From Micromonospora sp. WMMD1120 (GTDB taxonomy: Bacteria > Actinomycetota > Actinomycetes > Mycobacteriales > Micromonosporaceae): a stretch of 64,000 bases of DNA. The position numbers and the translations under genes are program-made. Location of the stretch: the NCBI RefSeq assembly GCF_029626235.1, contig NZ_JARUBO010000005.1, positions 3,442,501-3,506,500 of the forward strand, written 5' to 3'. Shown in pieces: positions 9,065 through 17,710 of this stretch (the stretch's first letter is position 1; each line of letters begins with the position of its first letter). The notes below the pieces were generated by a model. That model had not been told where the DNA came from. It ran no database searches and saw nothing but the letters and a program-made list of their open reading frames with translations.

Positions 9065-10150
9065 GTGACGCCTCCGACCTCAGGTCGGGCGGCACGCGCA
9101 TCCTGGCATTCGCCCGGTGCGCCGGCTCCCTCCGACGCCGGCCGGTCTGCTCCGGCCGGCGTTCCGGTGGAGCCGGGCGCCGCGCGGATCGCCGTTGACC
9201 TCCTCGGCGGGGACGACGCTCCCGCCGTCGTGGTTGACGGCGCTCTGCGGGCCATGCGCGCCGACCCTGACCTGCATCTTCTTCTCGTCGGTCCGGCCGA
9301 GGTCGCCGACGGGCTGATCGCTGCCCTCGATCCGGCGCAGCGCGCCCGGGTCACGGTGCGACCCGTCCGTGCCGTGGTCGGCATGGCCGACCATCCCAGC
9401 GCCGCCCGCGCCGAGAGCACCGTCCGGGCCGCCGTCACCGCGGTCCGGGACGGAACCGCCGACGCCCTGGTCTCCGCCGGCGCCACCGGCGCCACCGTCA
9501 CCGCCGCAGTGCTCGGTCTCGGCCGCTGGCCGGAGATCCGCCAACCCGCGCTGGTCGCGACCCTGCCGGCGGTGGCCGGACCGGTAGTGCTCCTCGACGT
9601 CGGAGGCTCCCTGGAGCCCCGCCCCGCCACCCTCGCCCGGCACGCCGCGCTCGGCGCCGCGTACGCCGCCGTGGCGCACTCGATCGCCGCGCCCCGGGTC
9701 GGACTGCTCTCCGTCGGTACGGAGGCCGGCAAGGGGGACCGCGTCCGCCGGGCCACCGACCCGCTGCTCGCCGTCGAACACCTACCCGCCGGGGCGCGCT
9801 ACGTCGGCCTTGTCGAGGGGTACGACGTCGCTGTCGGCGCCCGCGCCGACGTGGTCGTCACCGACGGGTTCACCGGTAACGTGCTGCTCAAGGCCGTCGA
9901 GGGGGCGTACTCGATGGCCGGTGGCCCGCCCGCCGAGGGCGGTGCCCCCCGGGCGGCGGCCCTGCTGGGCGTCGCGGGGACGGTCGTGGTCTGCCACGGG
10001 GCCGCCCGCGCCGACGACGTCGCCTCCGGCATCGCCCTCGCCGCCCACCTGTGGCGGCGAGACGCCACCGACCTCGTCGCCGCGCTGCTCGATGGCGACG
10101 CCGCGACGGACCGCACCGACCGCTCCACCGACACCGAGGTACGCACATGA
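9065..10150 (+). CDS. plsX: Phosphate acyltransferase PlsX
   Basis: A 361-residue protein; after an unconserved 38-residue leader rich in Ala and Pro, [12 protein letters not shown] matches the PlsX VAVDxMGGDxAP signature. Further on are [25 protein letters not shown], and [14 protein letters not shown], all PlsX landmarks. PlsX converts acyl-ACP to acyl-phosphate, the donor for PlsY in membrane lipid synthesis. GTG 9065 is the first start after rpmF; a later start near residue 38 cannot be excluded. The stop overlaps the rnc ATG by 4 bases. Confidence 0.93.
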   Translation: MTPPTSGRAARASWHSPGAPAPSDAGRSAPAGVPVEPGAARIAVDLLGGDDAPAVVVDGALRAMRADPDLHLLLVGPAEVADGLIAALDPAQRARVTVRPVRAVVGMADHPSAARAESTVRAAVTAVRDGTADALVSAGATGATVTAAVLGLGRWPEIRQPALVATLPAVAGPVVLLDVGGSLEPRPATLARHAALGAAYAAVAHSIAAPRVGLLSVGTEAGKGDRVRRATDPLLAVEHLPAGARYVGLVEGYDVAVGARADVVVTDGFTGNVLLKAVEGAYSMAGGPPAEGGAPRAAALLGVAGTVVVCHGAARADDVASGIALAAHLWRRDATDLVAALLDGDAATDRTDRSTDTEVRT

Positions 10151-11106
10151 GCAACGACAAGCGCCGACGGGCGTCCATCGGTCATCTGGAAGCCGCGTTC
10201 GGCGTGAGCCTGGAGCCGGAGCTGCTCCAGCGCGCGTTGACCCACCGCTCGTACGCGTACGAGAACGGCGGGCTGCCCACCAACGAGCGGCTGGAGTTCC
10301 TCGGCGACTCGGTGCTCGGCGTGGTGATCACCACGGCGCTCTTCCACAACCATCCCGACCTGCCCGAGGGGCAGTTGGCGAAGCTGCGCGCCAGCGTGGT
10401 CAACATGCGGGCGCTCGCCGACGTGGCACGTGGGCTGGGCCCGGACGGCCTCGGCGCGTACCTGCTGCTCGGCAAGGGCGAAGAGACCACCGGTGGTCGG
10501 GACAAGGCCAGCATCCTGGCCGACACCCTGGAGGCGCTGCTCGGCGCGATCTACCTCCAGTACGGGCTGGACACCACGGCGATCGTGATCCACCGGCTCT
10601 TCGACCCGTTGATGGCCGAGTCGGCCGGGCGGGGCGCCGCTCTGGACTGGAAGACCAGCCTCCAGGAGCTGACGGCGGCGCTCGGCCTCGGCGTCCCGGA
10701 GTACCGGATCGAGGGCACCGGCCCCGACCACCTCAAGACGTTCACCGCCTGGGTGGTGGTGGCCGGCAACCGGTACGGCGGTGCCGAGGGGCGCAGCAAG
10801 AAGGAGGCCGAGCAGCGGGCCGCCGAGGCCGCCTGGCGCACGCTCGCCGAGCAGAACGGCCAGGACGGCGCGGCAGGTCAGCGGGTGGGCACCAGCCAGG
10901 ACGGCGGCGCCGCCGGCCAGAACGGCAAGGCCGCCGACGCGCTACCGAACCGGGCGGTGGGCACTGGCGACGCGACCGACCAGGGCGATCCCGGGCCGCT
11001 GGAGCGCGCCGGGCGGGCGGCGGAGGCCGAGCAGGCCGACCACCTGGCGCAGGCCCTGCCGGCCAGCGGCGCGGACGGCCACGAGACGGGGTTGCGGCGT
11101 GCCTGA
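10147..11106 (+). CDS. rnc: Ribonuclease III with extended C-terminal tail
   Basis: A 319-residue protein starting [15 protein letters not shown]. Residues 46-55 hold the RNase III signature [10 protein letters not shown] with the catalytic Glu and Asp; [22 protein letters not shown] is the second acidic patch. A double-stranded RNA binding domain follows (about 166-236, [11 protein letters not shown] to [10 protein letters not shown]). Beyond it is an ~80-residue tail rich in Gly, Gln, Ala and Asp that usual ~230-250 residue enzymes lack. It processes rRNA precursors and other duplex RNA. ATGA overlap with plsX and an 8-base overlap with mutM indicate one operon. Confidence 0.95.
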   Translation: MSNDKRRRASIGHLEAAFGVSLEPELLQRALTHRSYAYENGGLPTNERLEFLGDSVLGVVITTALFHNHPDLPEGQLAKLRASVVNMRALADVARGLGPDGLGAYLLLGKGEETTGGRDKASILADTLEALLGAIYLQYGLDTTAIVIHRLFDPLMAESAGRGAALDWKTSLQELTAALGLGVPEYRIEGTGPDHLKTFTAWVVVAGNRYGGAEGRSKKEAEQRAAEAAWRTLAEQNGQDGAAGQRVGTSQDGGAAGQNGKAADALPNRAVGTGDATDQGDPGPLERAGRAAEAEQADHLAQALPASGADGHETGLRRA

Positions 11107-11956
11107 GCTGCCCGAGGTGGAGACGGTCCGGCAGGGGCTGGCCCAGTGGGTCGTCGGCCGCCGGATCGTCTCCGTCGAGGTGCGTCACCCGCGGGCGGTC
11201 CGTCGGCACGTCCCGGGCGCCGTGCACTTCGCCGACGTGCTCGCCGGGCGCACGGTGCTGGACGCCCGCCGTCGCGGCAAGTACCTGTGGCTGCCCCTGG
11301 ACAGCGGCGACGCGATCATCGGACACCTCGGGATGTCCGGTCAGCTGCTGATCCAGCCACCGGGAACGGCGGACGAGACCCACCTGCGGGTCCGGTTCCG
11401 GTTCGACGACGACGGCCCGGAGCTGCGCTTCGTCGACCAACGCACGTTCGGCGGGCTCGCCGTCAGCGAGGGAGGCGCCGAGTTGCCCGCCGAGATCGCG
11501 CACATCGCCCGCGACCCGATGGACCCGGAGTTCTCCGACGCGGCGTTCGGCGCGGCGCTGCGCCGCCGGCACACCGAGGTGAAGCGGGCACTGCTCGACC
11601 AGACGCTGATCTCCGGGGTGGGCAACATCTACGCCGACGAGGCGCTCTGGCGGGCCCGGCTGCACGGTGCCCGACCGACCGACGCGTTGACCGGCCCCGC
11701 GGCCCAGCGCCTGCTGGATCACGTCCGCGACGTGCTGGCCGAGGCGATCACCGAGGGTGGCACCAGTTTCGACGCCCTCTACGTCAACGTCAACGGCGAG
11801 AGCGGCTACTTCGACCGGGCGCTCAACGCCTACGGCCGGGAGGGCGATCCCTGCCGCCGCTGCGGCGCGCCCATCCGCCGCGAGGCGTTCATGAACCGCT
11901 CGTCGTACAGCTGCCCACGCTGCCAGCCCCGGCCCCGGGGTTCCCTACGGGGATGA
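11099..11956 (+). CDS. mutM: Formamidopyrimidine-DNA glycosylase
   Basis: A 285-residue Fpg protein. The GTG start at 11099 gives PELPEVET directly after the initiator, which is essential because Pro2 is the catalytic nucleophile and Glu3 assists. GHLGMSGQL, the H2TH region [11 protein letters not shown] and the C-terminal zinc finger [10 protein letters not shown]…SCPRCQ are present. The enzyme removes 8-oxoguanine and other oxidised purines and nicks the strand. It overlaps the end of rnc by 8 bases. Unlike in many relatives, smc does not follow directly; about 5.7 kb of other genes lie between. Confidence 0.97.
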   Translation: MPELPEVETVRQGLAQWVVGRRIVSVEVRHPRAVRRHVPGAVHFADVLAGRTVLDARRRGKYLWLPLDSGDAIIGHLGMSGQLLIQPPGTADETHLRVRFRFDDDGPELRFVDQRTFGGLAVSEGGAELPAEIAHIARDPMDPEFSDAAFGAALRRRHTEVKRALLDQTLISGVGNIYADEALWRARLHGARPTDALTGPAAQRLLDHVRDVLAEAITEGGTSFDALYVNVNGESGYFDRALNAYGREGDPCRRCGAPIRREAFMNRSSYSCPRCQPRPRGSLRG

Positions 11957-11974
11957 CCCGGAGTCGTCTCCGGG
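11957..11974 (+). terminator. Small hairpin right after mutM
   Basis: CCCGGAG-TCGT-CTCCGGG, a 7-bp stem starting at the base after the mutM stop codon. It could end the yceD-to-mutM operon. The stem is short and there is no T-tract. The remaining bases to 12160 show no other structure I can support. Confidence 0.4.
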
Positions 11975-12160
11975 GCGCCGCCGGCGGGTCGCGGCGCGTC
12001 GCTCCGGGCTGGACCCGGGGGTACGACCGAATCGCGGTCGATGTCCGCCGCGCCCACCCCCGCTCCCCACTGCGGTGATTCCAGGGTGAGCCAGGGCCGA
12101 TCCCCGATGTGACCGTCTCGTCACCTACCTAGCGTCAGCACCGATGAATGGGGGGCTGAC

Positions 12161-14398
12161 GTGACAGGGGGACCCGTGATGGGGAAAAGACCGGTGACGG
12201 TGCGGTTGGCGCGGTGGAGCGCCGAGCACCCGTGGCGCGCGATCGCACTCTGGATCGTGTTCGTGGCGGTGTGTTTCGTCGGCGGCAACGCCGCCGGCCT
12301 CAACGAGGCCACCGGCGATGACCAGGCGATCGGCGAGGCGGGCCGGGCCGGGCTCATCGTGACCGCCGGCGACTTCGACAACCCGGCGGTGGACAACGTC
12401 CTGATCACCTCCCGCAGCGGCGCGCTGGACCAGGCGGCGGCGCGGGCGGCCGCCGACGACGCGGCGGCCCGATTGCGTACGGTCACCGGAGTGGCCGAGG
12501 TCGGCCAGCCGATCCCCGCCCGGGACGGCTCGGCGCTGCTGCTGCCGATCACCATGTCGGGTGACCCGGAGACGGCCTCGGAACGCGTCCAGCCGTTGCG
12601 GGACGCCACCGCCACCGTCCAGAAGGCCCACCCGCAGCTCCGCGTCGAACAGGTCGGCGGACCGTCGATCGGGCAGGCCCTCGACGACACGCTGGGCAAG
12701 GACTTCAAGCGCGCCGAGCTGCTCAGCCTGCCGGTCACGCTGGCGATCCTGATCATCGCGTTCGGCGCGCTGATCGCGGCGAGCGTGCCGGTGCTGCTGG
12801 CGCTCTCCTCGGTCGCCGCCGCGATGGGCCTGTCCACCCTCGCCTCGCACCTGGTGCCGGCCACCGACACCACCGGGCCGGTGATCCTGCTGATCGGCAT
12901 GGCGGTCGGGGTGGACTACTCGCTCTTCTACATCCGTCGGGAGCGCGAGGAACGCGCGAAGGGCCGATCCGGCCTGGACGCCGTCGAGATCGCTGCGGAG
13001 ACTTCCGGCCACGCCGTCGTGGTGTCCGGGTTCGCGGTGATCATCTCGATGGCCGGGCTGCTGCTTGCCGGCGACGTGGTCTTCTCGTCCCTCGCCGTCG
13101 GCTCGATCCTCGTGGTCGCCGTCGCGGTGGCCGGTTCGCTGACCGTCCTGCCCGCCCTGCTGGCCCGACTCGGCCGCTGGGTCGACCGGCCCCGGGTGCC
13201 GCTGCTCTGGCGACTGACCGCCCCGCGTACCGGTCGGCACGGCCAGCCCCGCGCGCCCCGGCTCTGGCCCGCGGTGCTCCGGCCCGCGCTGCGTGCGCCG
13301 GTGGCGACGCTCGTCATCTCGGTCGGGCTGCTGCTCGCGCTGGCCGCGCCGGCGCTGGGTATGAAGCTGAAGTTCCCCGGCATGGAGGACCTGCCCCGCA
13401 CCACACCGGCCATGCAGGCGTACGACCGGCTCACCGCCGCGTTCCCGTCCGCCGGCACCAACCACGTGGTGGCCGTCCGGGCGCCCGCGGAGCAGGTTGA
13501 CCGGGTCCGCGCCGCCCTCACCGAACTCTCCACCCGGGCGGCGGGCGACCCGCTGTTCGCCCCAGTCGAGGCGGACGGGCCGAAGATCGAGGTGTCGGCC
13601 GACCGGCGGGTGTCGGTGCTGGACGTCGCCACCCCGTACGCCAGCCGGGACGACCGGTCGGCGCGGTCACTGGAGAAGCTGCGCGAGGACCTGGTCCCGG
13701 CCGAGCTGCGGGGCATCCCCGGCGTCGAGTACGCGGTCGGCGGCAGCGTGGCCGACAGCGTCGACTACGCGCAGCATGTGCGGGACAAGTTGCCGCTGGT
13801 CATGGGCTTCGTGCTGGTGTTGACCTTTCTGGTCATGGCGTTCACCTTCCGGTCGGTGGTGGTCGCGGTCAGCTCGATCGCGCTGAACCTGCTCTCCGCC
13901 GGCGCCGCGTACGGCCTGTTGGTGCTGGTCTTTCAGGGTGAGTGGGCGGAGGGGCTGCTCGGGTTCACCTCGATGGGCGCGATCGTGTCCTGGCTGCCGC
14001 TGTTCCTCTTCGTGGTGCTCTTCGGTCTCTCGATGGACTACCACGTGTTCGTGGTCAGCCGGATTCGCGAGGGGGTGCGGTCCGGCATGCCCAACCGCGA
14101 CGCCGTGTCGTACGGGATCACCTCGTCGGCCGGGGTGGTGACGAGCGCGGCGGTCGTGATGGTCGGGGTGTTCTCGATCTTCGCCACGTTGAGCACCATC
14201 GACATGAAACAGCTCGGCATCGGCCTGGCGGCGGCGATCCTGCTGGACGCCACGATCATCCGGGGAGTGGTGCTGCCGGCGCTGATGACCATGCTGGGTG
14301 ACGCCAACTGGTGGGCCCCGCGCTTCCTGAGGCCCCGCCCGGAACCCGCTCCCACCGACCCCCGCGAACCCGCCCCACAACTAGTCCCGGTGCCCTGA
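12161..14398 (+). CDS. MMPL-family (RND-type) membrane transporter
   Basis: A 745-residue integral membrane protein with two similar halves. Each half has an N-terminal helix, a large extracytoplasmic loop (about residues 40-190 and 400-540) and a bundle of helices. GVDYSLFYIRREREE and LSMDYHVFVVSRIREG are the paired GxDYxLF/R(I)RE motifs of the MMPL family, whose conserved Asp carries protons. Such proteins export lipids, siderophores or drugs; the substrate cannot be told. The start may be GTG 12161 or ATG 12179 (MGKRPVTVRLARW); both have G-rich sequence upstream. No adjacent regulator is seen, and the gene interrupts the usual mutM-to-smc neighbourhood. Confidence 0.92.
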   Translation: MTGGPVMGKRPVTVRLARWSAEHPWRAIALWIVFVAVCFVGGNAAGLNEATGDDQAIGEAGRAGLIVTAGDFDNPAVDNVLITSRSGALDQAAARAAADDAAARLRTVTGVAEVGQPIPARDGSALLLPITMSGDPETASERVQPLRDATATVQKAHPQLRVEQVGGPSIGQALDDTLGKDFKRAELLSLPVTLAILIIAFGALIAASVPVLLALSSVAAAMGLSTLASHLVPATDTTGPVILLIGMAVGVDYSLFYIRREREERAKGRSGLDAVEIAAETSGHAVVVSGFAVIISMAGLLLAGDVVFSSLAVGSILVVAVAVAGSLTVLPALLARLGRWVDRPRVPLLWRLTAPRTGRHGQPRAPRLWPAVLRPALRAPVATLVISVGLLLALAAPALGMKLKFPGMEDLPRTTPAMQAYDRLTAAFPSAGTNHVVAVRAPAEQVDRVRAALTELSTRAAGDPLFAPVEADGPKIEVSADRRVSVLDVATPYASRDDRSARSLEKLREDLVPAELRGIPGVEYAVGGSVADSVDYAQHVRDKLPLVMGFVLVLTFLVMAFTFRSVVVAVSSIALNLLSAGAAYGLLVLVFQGEWAEGLLGFTSMGAIVSWLPLFLFVVLFGLSMDYHVFVVSRIREGVRSGMPNRDAVSYGITSSAGVVTSAAVVMVGVFSIFATLSTIDMKQLGIGLAAAILLDATIIRGVVLPALMTMLGDANWWAPRFLRPRPEPAPTDPREPAPQLVPVP

Positions 14399-14474
14399 CC
14401 CTCCCACCCTCGCCCCGCCCCACCCTCCTCGCCCTCCGCACCCGCGCCCCGGGACCTCGACCTTTGATCTCGTT

Positions 14475-14542
14475 GATCTTGCACTTGCTGCCGCGACATA
14501 AGTGGGCCAAGTCCACAATTCGGCAACAGAAAGTGCAAGATC
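14475..14542. repeat. Palindromic repeat, GATCTTGCACTT family, copy 2
   Basis: Perfect 12-bp ends, GATCTTGCACTT at 14475-14486 and AAGTGCAAGATC at 14531-14542, enclose 44 bases. It lies between the converging MMPL and GH114-like genes. A C-rich tract precedes it and a GGGGCGT array follows. Its right half (CGGCAACAGAAAGTGCAAG) matches copy 3 at 33757-33775 in 18 of 19 bases. Confidence 0.85.
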
Positions 14543-14545
14543 GCC

Positions 14546-14636
14546 GGGGCGTGGGGCGTGGGGCGTGGGGCGTGGGGCGTGGGGCGTGGGGCGTGGGGCG
14601 TGGGGCGTGGGGCGTGGGGCGTGGGGCGTGGGGCGT
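14546..14636. repeat. Tandem array of GGGGCGT heptamers
   Basis: Thirteen uninterrupted copies of the 7-base unit GGGGCGT, starting 3 bases after palindrome copy 2 and ending before the 3' end of the reverse-strand gene at 14644. Open frames through it encode only WGVGRGA-type repeats and are not genes. Such arrays are expected to vary in copy number between strains. Confidence 0.9.
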
Positions 14637-14643
14637 GGGGTGG

Positions 14644-15486
14644 TTACGGGAGGGGGCAGGGTTGGCGGGGGGCGTCCAGGGTGCGGTCCTTGCGGATGGA
14701 CGCGAAGCCGTAGCCCACCGTGGTGACGCAGAAGTCGTCGGTCGAGCCGGTGTACTCCACGTGGAAGACCGGCTTGCCGGCGTCGGTGAAGGGCAGCAGC
14801 TTGGCGCACTGGTTCAGCCGGACGCACTCCTCGTTGACGGCGAAGTCGAAATCCGGGGCCAGCGCGGCGACCTGCGGAACGTCATTGATCAGCCCGGGAG
14901 ACAGGCTCAGTGAGCGGGCCAGCTCGGCCAGCCGCCGGTTGAACAGCAGTTGGTCGTCGAAGTCGAGCGGGAAACCGGTGGGGGACGCGTACCCGTCGGC
15001 GTCAGCGAGGGCCACCGCGCCGAAGCCCTTGCCCCGGCAGAGCCGGAACCGGTCGGCAAGCACCGGTTCGAGGGTGTCCCAGGCCCGCACGTCCAGCCAT
15101 CGGCTGTCAGGCCGGCGTCCGGCCGCTCCCCGTACGACGTCGGGTAGGCGGCTCGCGTCCGGGTCTGCGGAGCGGACCGACCCGACGTACACCTGGCAGA
15201 TCAACCGGCGGTCGCGGGAGCGCAGGTCGGCGGTCTGCGCGCTGGTGGTGCCCACCGGGTCGAGCAGGAAGACAGTCGCGTCCACCGCCGGGTCGAGGGG
15301 GCCGGTGAGCTGCCACTGCCACTGCCAGTGCCGAGCCTGGTCGGCCGGCCACGCGGTGGGCGCGCCGGGTGGGGTCACCTCGGGTCGACAGCCGTACGCC
15401 GGCACCGCCAGCACGAGGACGACTCCTGCCGACAGGGCGCGGCGCAGCGGGCGTACGGCGATGTGACGCCGTGGCCGGATCCGCAT
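14644..15486 (-). CDS. Secreted GH114-like (endo-alpha-1,4-polygalactosaminidase family) protein
   Basis: A 280-residue exported protein. The N terminus has basic residues, a hydrophobic core (ALSAGVVLVLAVPAY) and a Cys at 33 in AYGC, which could be a poor lipobox. The mature part has WQWQLTGPLDP, ICQVYVGS, LDVRAWDTLEPVLADRF, GFGAVALADADGY and FDFAVNEEC, matching the TIM-barrel GH114 family (Ega3-like). Members cleave galactosaminogalactan-type polymers, but the natural substrate in actinobacteria is not established. It converges on the MMPL gene and lies downstream of the CAP-domain gene on the same strand. Confidence 0.8.
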   Translation of the reverse strand: MRIRPRRHIAVRPLRRALSAGVVLVLAVPAYGCRPEVTPPGAPTAWPADQARHWQWQWQLTGPLDPAVDATVFLLDPVGTTSAQTADLRSRDRRLICQVYVGSVRSADPDASRLPDVVRGAAGRRPDSRWLDVRAWDTLEPVLADRFRLCRGKGFGAVALADADGYASPTGFPLDFDDQLLFNRRLAELARSLSLSPGLINDVPQVAALAPDFDFAVNEECVRLNQCAKLLPFTDAGKPVFHVEYTGSTDDFCVTTVGYGFASIRKDRTLDAPRQPCPLP

Positions 15487-15603
15487 CGGCAGCTCCCGGG
15501 TCCCGGGCGGCCCCGCGCCACCCTCGCCGGCACCCGGCCCGCACGCGCCGGTCCGGCATACCTCAGCCTGTCAAACGAGCGCGGGGGCGGGAACGACGCG
15601 CGC

Positions 15604-16797
15604 TCAGCGCGGCGCCGCGAAGACCTGCGTCCAGTACGGCCCGTTGCTGCTGGCGATGCCGACGCCGATCTCGGTGAACGCGCAGTTCAGGATGTTGGCG
15701 CGGTGACCGGAGCTGTTCATCCACGCGTCCATGACGGCGGTCGGGCTCTTCTGGTTCCAGGCGACGTTCTCGCCGTACGTCCGCCAGGTGTAGCCGACCC
15801 GGTCCAACCTGGTGCCGGCGTTGCTGCCGTCGCTGCCGGTGTGGGACATCTTCTGGTGGTCGGCCTGGTCCTGGCTGTGCCGCTGGGCGGCCGTCATCAA
15901 CTTCTCGTTGATGGTCAGCGCCTTGCAACCGGCCTTGGCCCGTTCGGCGTTGACCAGGTCCACGACCTCGCGGGCCTGCGCGCTGACGGCGCCGCTGGAG
16001 CCGGTGGACCCGCTCGAACCGCCGTTCGTACTCGGCGCGCTGCTGCGCTCGACGCCGCGGCGCGACGCGGCGGTGGTCCGGGAGGCGGCCGGTGTGGGCT
16101 TGACGACCTTGCTCGGCGTCGGGCTGGCGGACGTCGGGCTGGGTGTGGCGGACGGCGAGGGCGCGGCGAGTGTGTCGAGCGCCGGCTCCTCGGTCGGCGC
16201 GGCGGGTGTGGCATAGGTGTCGTCGACGGCTGTCGACTGCGGGGCGCCGTCGTCACCACCGGGCATCGCGAGCGCGCCGACGCCGACGCTCACCACGAGG
16301 GTGGCGGCCGCCGCGGCGCCGCCGATCATCAGCGGCCGACGCCAGCGGCGTGGGGAGCGGTGCCGCCCCTCGCCGGTGCGGCCGGTCGCCGCGGCGTCTC
16401 GCCAGGTGCCGGAGGTTCCCGCCGCGGCGTCGCTGTGCCAGTCGTCAGTCCGCTGCGTGCCCGGATCGGGGCGCCACCCGTCGGACGCGCCCGGGGCCGG
16501 GGGGTTGCCGGCCCAGCGGTCCGTCGTGCTGTCCGGGTCGTGGCTCGCCCAGCTGGCGGTCGGCGCGTCGGCGTGGGCGGCCCGCTCGGGCTGGCGGTCG
16601 GCGGCGGACTGCTCCCGGTGCCACTGTTCGTCAGCCTGCTCCCGGTGCCACTCGGCGTCGGACTGGCCGGGCTCGTCGCCGAACAGGTAGGCCGAACGGG
16701 GCTCCGGGCGGTCGTGCAGCCAGGCCGGCTCGTCGGTCGGCCGTCCGGCGCGCCGGGGGGCGCCGTTCGGGTCCATTGGATCGGTCCAGCCGTGCAC
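15604..16797 (-). CDS. Membrane-anchored CAP-domain (SCP/PR-1, YkwD-like) protein
   Basis: A 397-residue protein in three parts. Residues 1-155 are a cytoplasmic, hydrophilic region rich in Asp, Trp, Glu and Arg with WHREQ repeats. A single transmembrane helix (about 160-180, PLMIGGAAAAATLVVSVGVGAL) follows, then a Ser/Thr/Pro-rich linker and a C-terminal CAP domain (about 270-397) with VVDLVNAERAKAGCKAL, HSQDQADHQKMSH, TYGENVAW and SGHRANILNC. Bacterial CAP domains are secreted or surface proteins of mostly unknown role. GTG 16797 has GGGAGG upstream. Confidence 0.9.
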   Translation of the reverse strand: MHGWTDPMDPNGAPRRAGRPTDEPAWLHDRPEPRSAYLFGDEPGQSDAEWHREQADEQWHREQSAADRQPERAAHADAPTASWASHDPDSTTDRWAGNPPAPGASDGWRPDPGTQRTDDWHSDAAAGTSGTWRDAAATGRTGEGRHRSPRRWRRPLMIGGAAAAATLVVSVGVGALAMPGGDDGAPQSTAVDDTYATPAAPTEEPALDTLAAPSPSATPSPTSASPTPSKVVKPTPAASRTTAASRRGVERSSAPSTNGGSSGSTGSSGAVSAQAREVVDLVNAERAKAGCKALTINEKLMTAAQRHSQDQADHQKMSHTGSDGSNAGTRLDRVGYTWRTYGENVAWNQKSPTAVMDAWMNSSGHRANILNCAFTEIGVGIASSNGPYWTQVFAAPR

Positions 16798-17168
16798 GCC
16801 TATGCCTCCCGTTGTCGGTAGTGGGCCGGGCTGACGCTACGGCGAGCCTGCGACCTGCGGCAACGCGGCTAAGAAAGAGTTAAGGGGAAGTCGGACACGA
16901 GGGTGCGGACTTCTGCCGATCCGGGCGTACAGTAAAGGCGTCCGGACAGAGCGTGTCCGTGCCTTGCGGCAGCCCCCCGACAAGTGGACAGGTCGACGTG
17001 GAGATGATCTACGGCCTGCGAGAACTTGACGAAGGAGGGGTTTGCGGCTCAATATATAGGTGTCGCCAGTCGCGCCCGGTCATGCCCAGATACAGCCTGG
17101 AATGACAGCCGCGTACAAATGGGCGCGCGTTGGCCGGCCTTTCCGGCAGCGCATATCAAGGAGTCAGC
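16798..17168. other. Long divergent intergenic region upstream of the coiled-coil gene
   Basis: Contains the presumed promoters of the reverse CAP gene and the forward small gene at 17169. It holds an AT-rich GAAAGAGTTAAGG segment (16875-16887), a TACAGT-type -10 candidate near 16928, an 8-bp inverted repeat CGGACACG/CGTGTCCG (16892-16899 and 16952-16959), a nested GAAGTC/GACTTC pair, an isolated GAAGGAGGGG (17031-17040) and CAATATATAGG (17050-17060), unusual in this GC-rich DNA. A 35-codon frame at 16998-17105 is open but unsupported. This may be a structured 5' leader. Confidence 0.45.
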
Positions 17169-17363
17169 ATGGCGAAGGCCCTCTACGGCCACGTAGGTGC
17201 AGCGCCCGACCGGCGTCTGCTCGACGAGGTCACCCGACTGCGTGCCAGGGTTCAGGCACTGGAGTTCGAGATCACGCGTCTGCGTGCCGACAATGATCGG
17301 CTCGCGGCGGCTGCGGCGGAGGCGGACGATCTGCTCCGTCTGGCCGAGCCGGCGCTGACCTGA
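17169..17363 (+). CDS. Small coiled-coil (leucine-zipper-like) protein
   Basis: A 64-residue protein, MAKALYGHVGAAPDRRLLDEV… with a heptad pattern from LLDEVTRLRARVQALEF through EITRLRADNDRLAAAAAEA, so most of it should form a parallel coiled coil. ATG 17169 has AAGGAG seven bases upstream; an upstream in-frame GTG lacks this. No enzymatic motif is present. Similar tiny coiled-coil proteins occur in actinobacteria, but I cannot name a function. It lies forward, about 350 bases upstream of smc, with a hairpin between. Confidence 0.8.
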   Translation: MAKALYGHVGAAPDRRLLDEVTRLRARVQALEFEITRLRADNDRLAAAAAEADDLLRLAEPALT

Positions 17364-17403
17364 TCTCCACGTCGAAAAAACTGAATCGCACCACCGCAGA
17401 AAT

Positions 17404-17431
17404 GCGCGCCGACACCTCCGTGCCGGCGCGC
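17404..17431 (+). terminator. Hairpin downstream of the small coiled-coil gene
   Basis: An 8-bp stem GCGCGCCG / CGGCGCGC with a 12-base loop, 40 bases past the stop at 17363. The rest of the 347-base gap before smc shows a further inverted repeat, GGTCGCG/CGCGACC near 17481-17504, and an AT-rich segment TCATGAAAAGCTGTTGTCTTTTGG at 17538-17561 that may be part of the smc promoter. Nothing else in the gap is supported. Confidence 0.5.
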
Positions 17432-17710
17432 AACACTGTCCGGGGGCCTTTAGCCGTCGGACCATTCGTGATCTTGCTGTGGGTCGCGTACCGGAACCGC
17501 GACCGTAGTTCCGTAAACTGCGGCACCGGATAAGCGATCATGAAAAGCTGTTGTCTTTTGGTCGACCCACTGAACAACAGCGCGCCCTCGGTCGGCGCGG
17601 CCCGGGGCGGGTCGCGTGCCGACCCGGTCCCACCGCCGGGTTAGTCTGCGAGTTCACCCAGGTCCCGCAGCCGGCGACGGTACGGCGGCCACCGGACGAG
17701 GATCGAGTAG

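Noticed and set aside
14502..14726. Frames encoding WGVGRGA repeats over the GGGGCGT array
   Set aside because: The protein is only the translation of a 7-base DNA repeat; no start signal or conserved sequence.
16998..17105. 35-codon GTG frame in the leader of the small coiled-coil gene
   Set aside because: Weak ribosome binding site, no recognisable sequence; noted as a possibility only.
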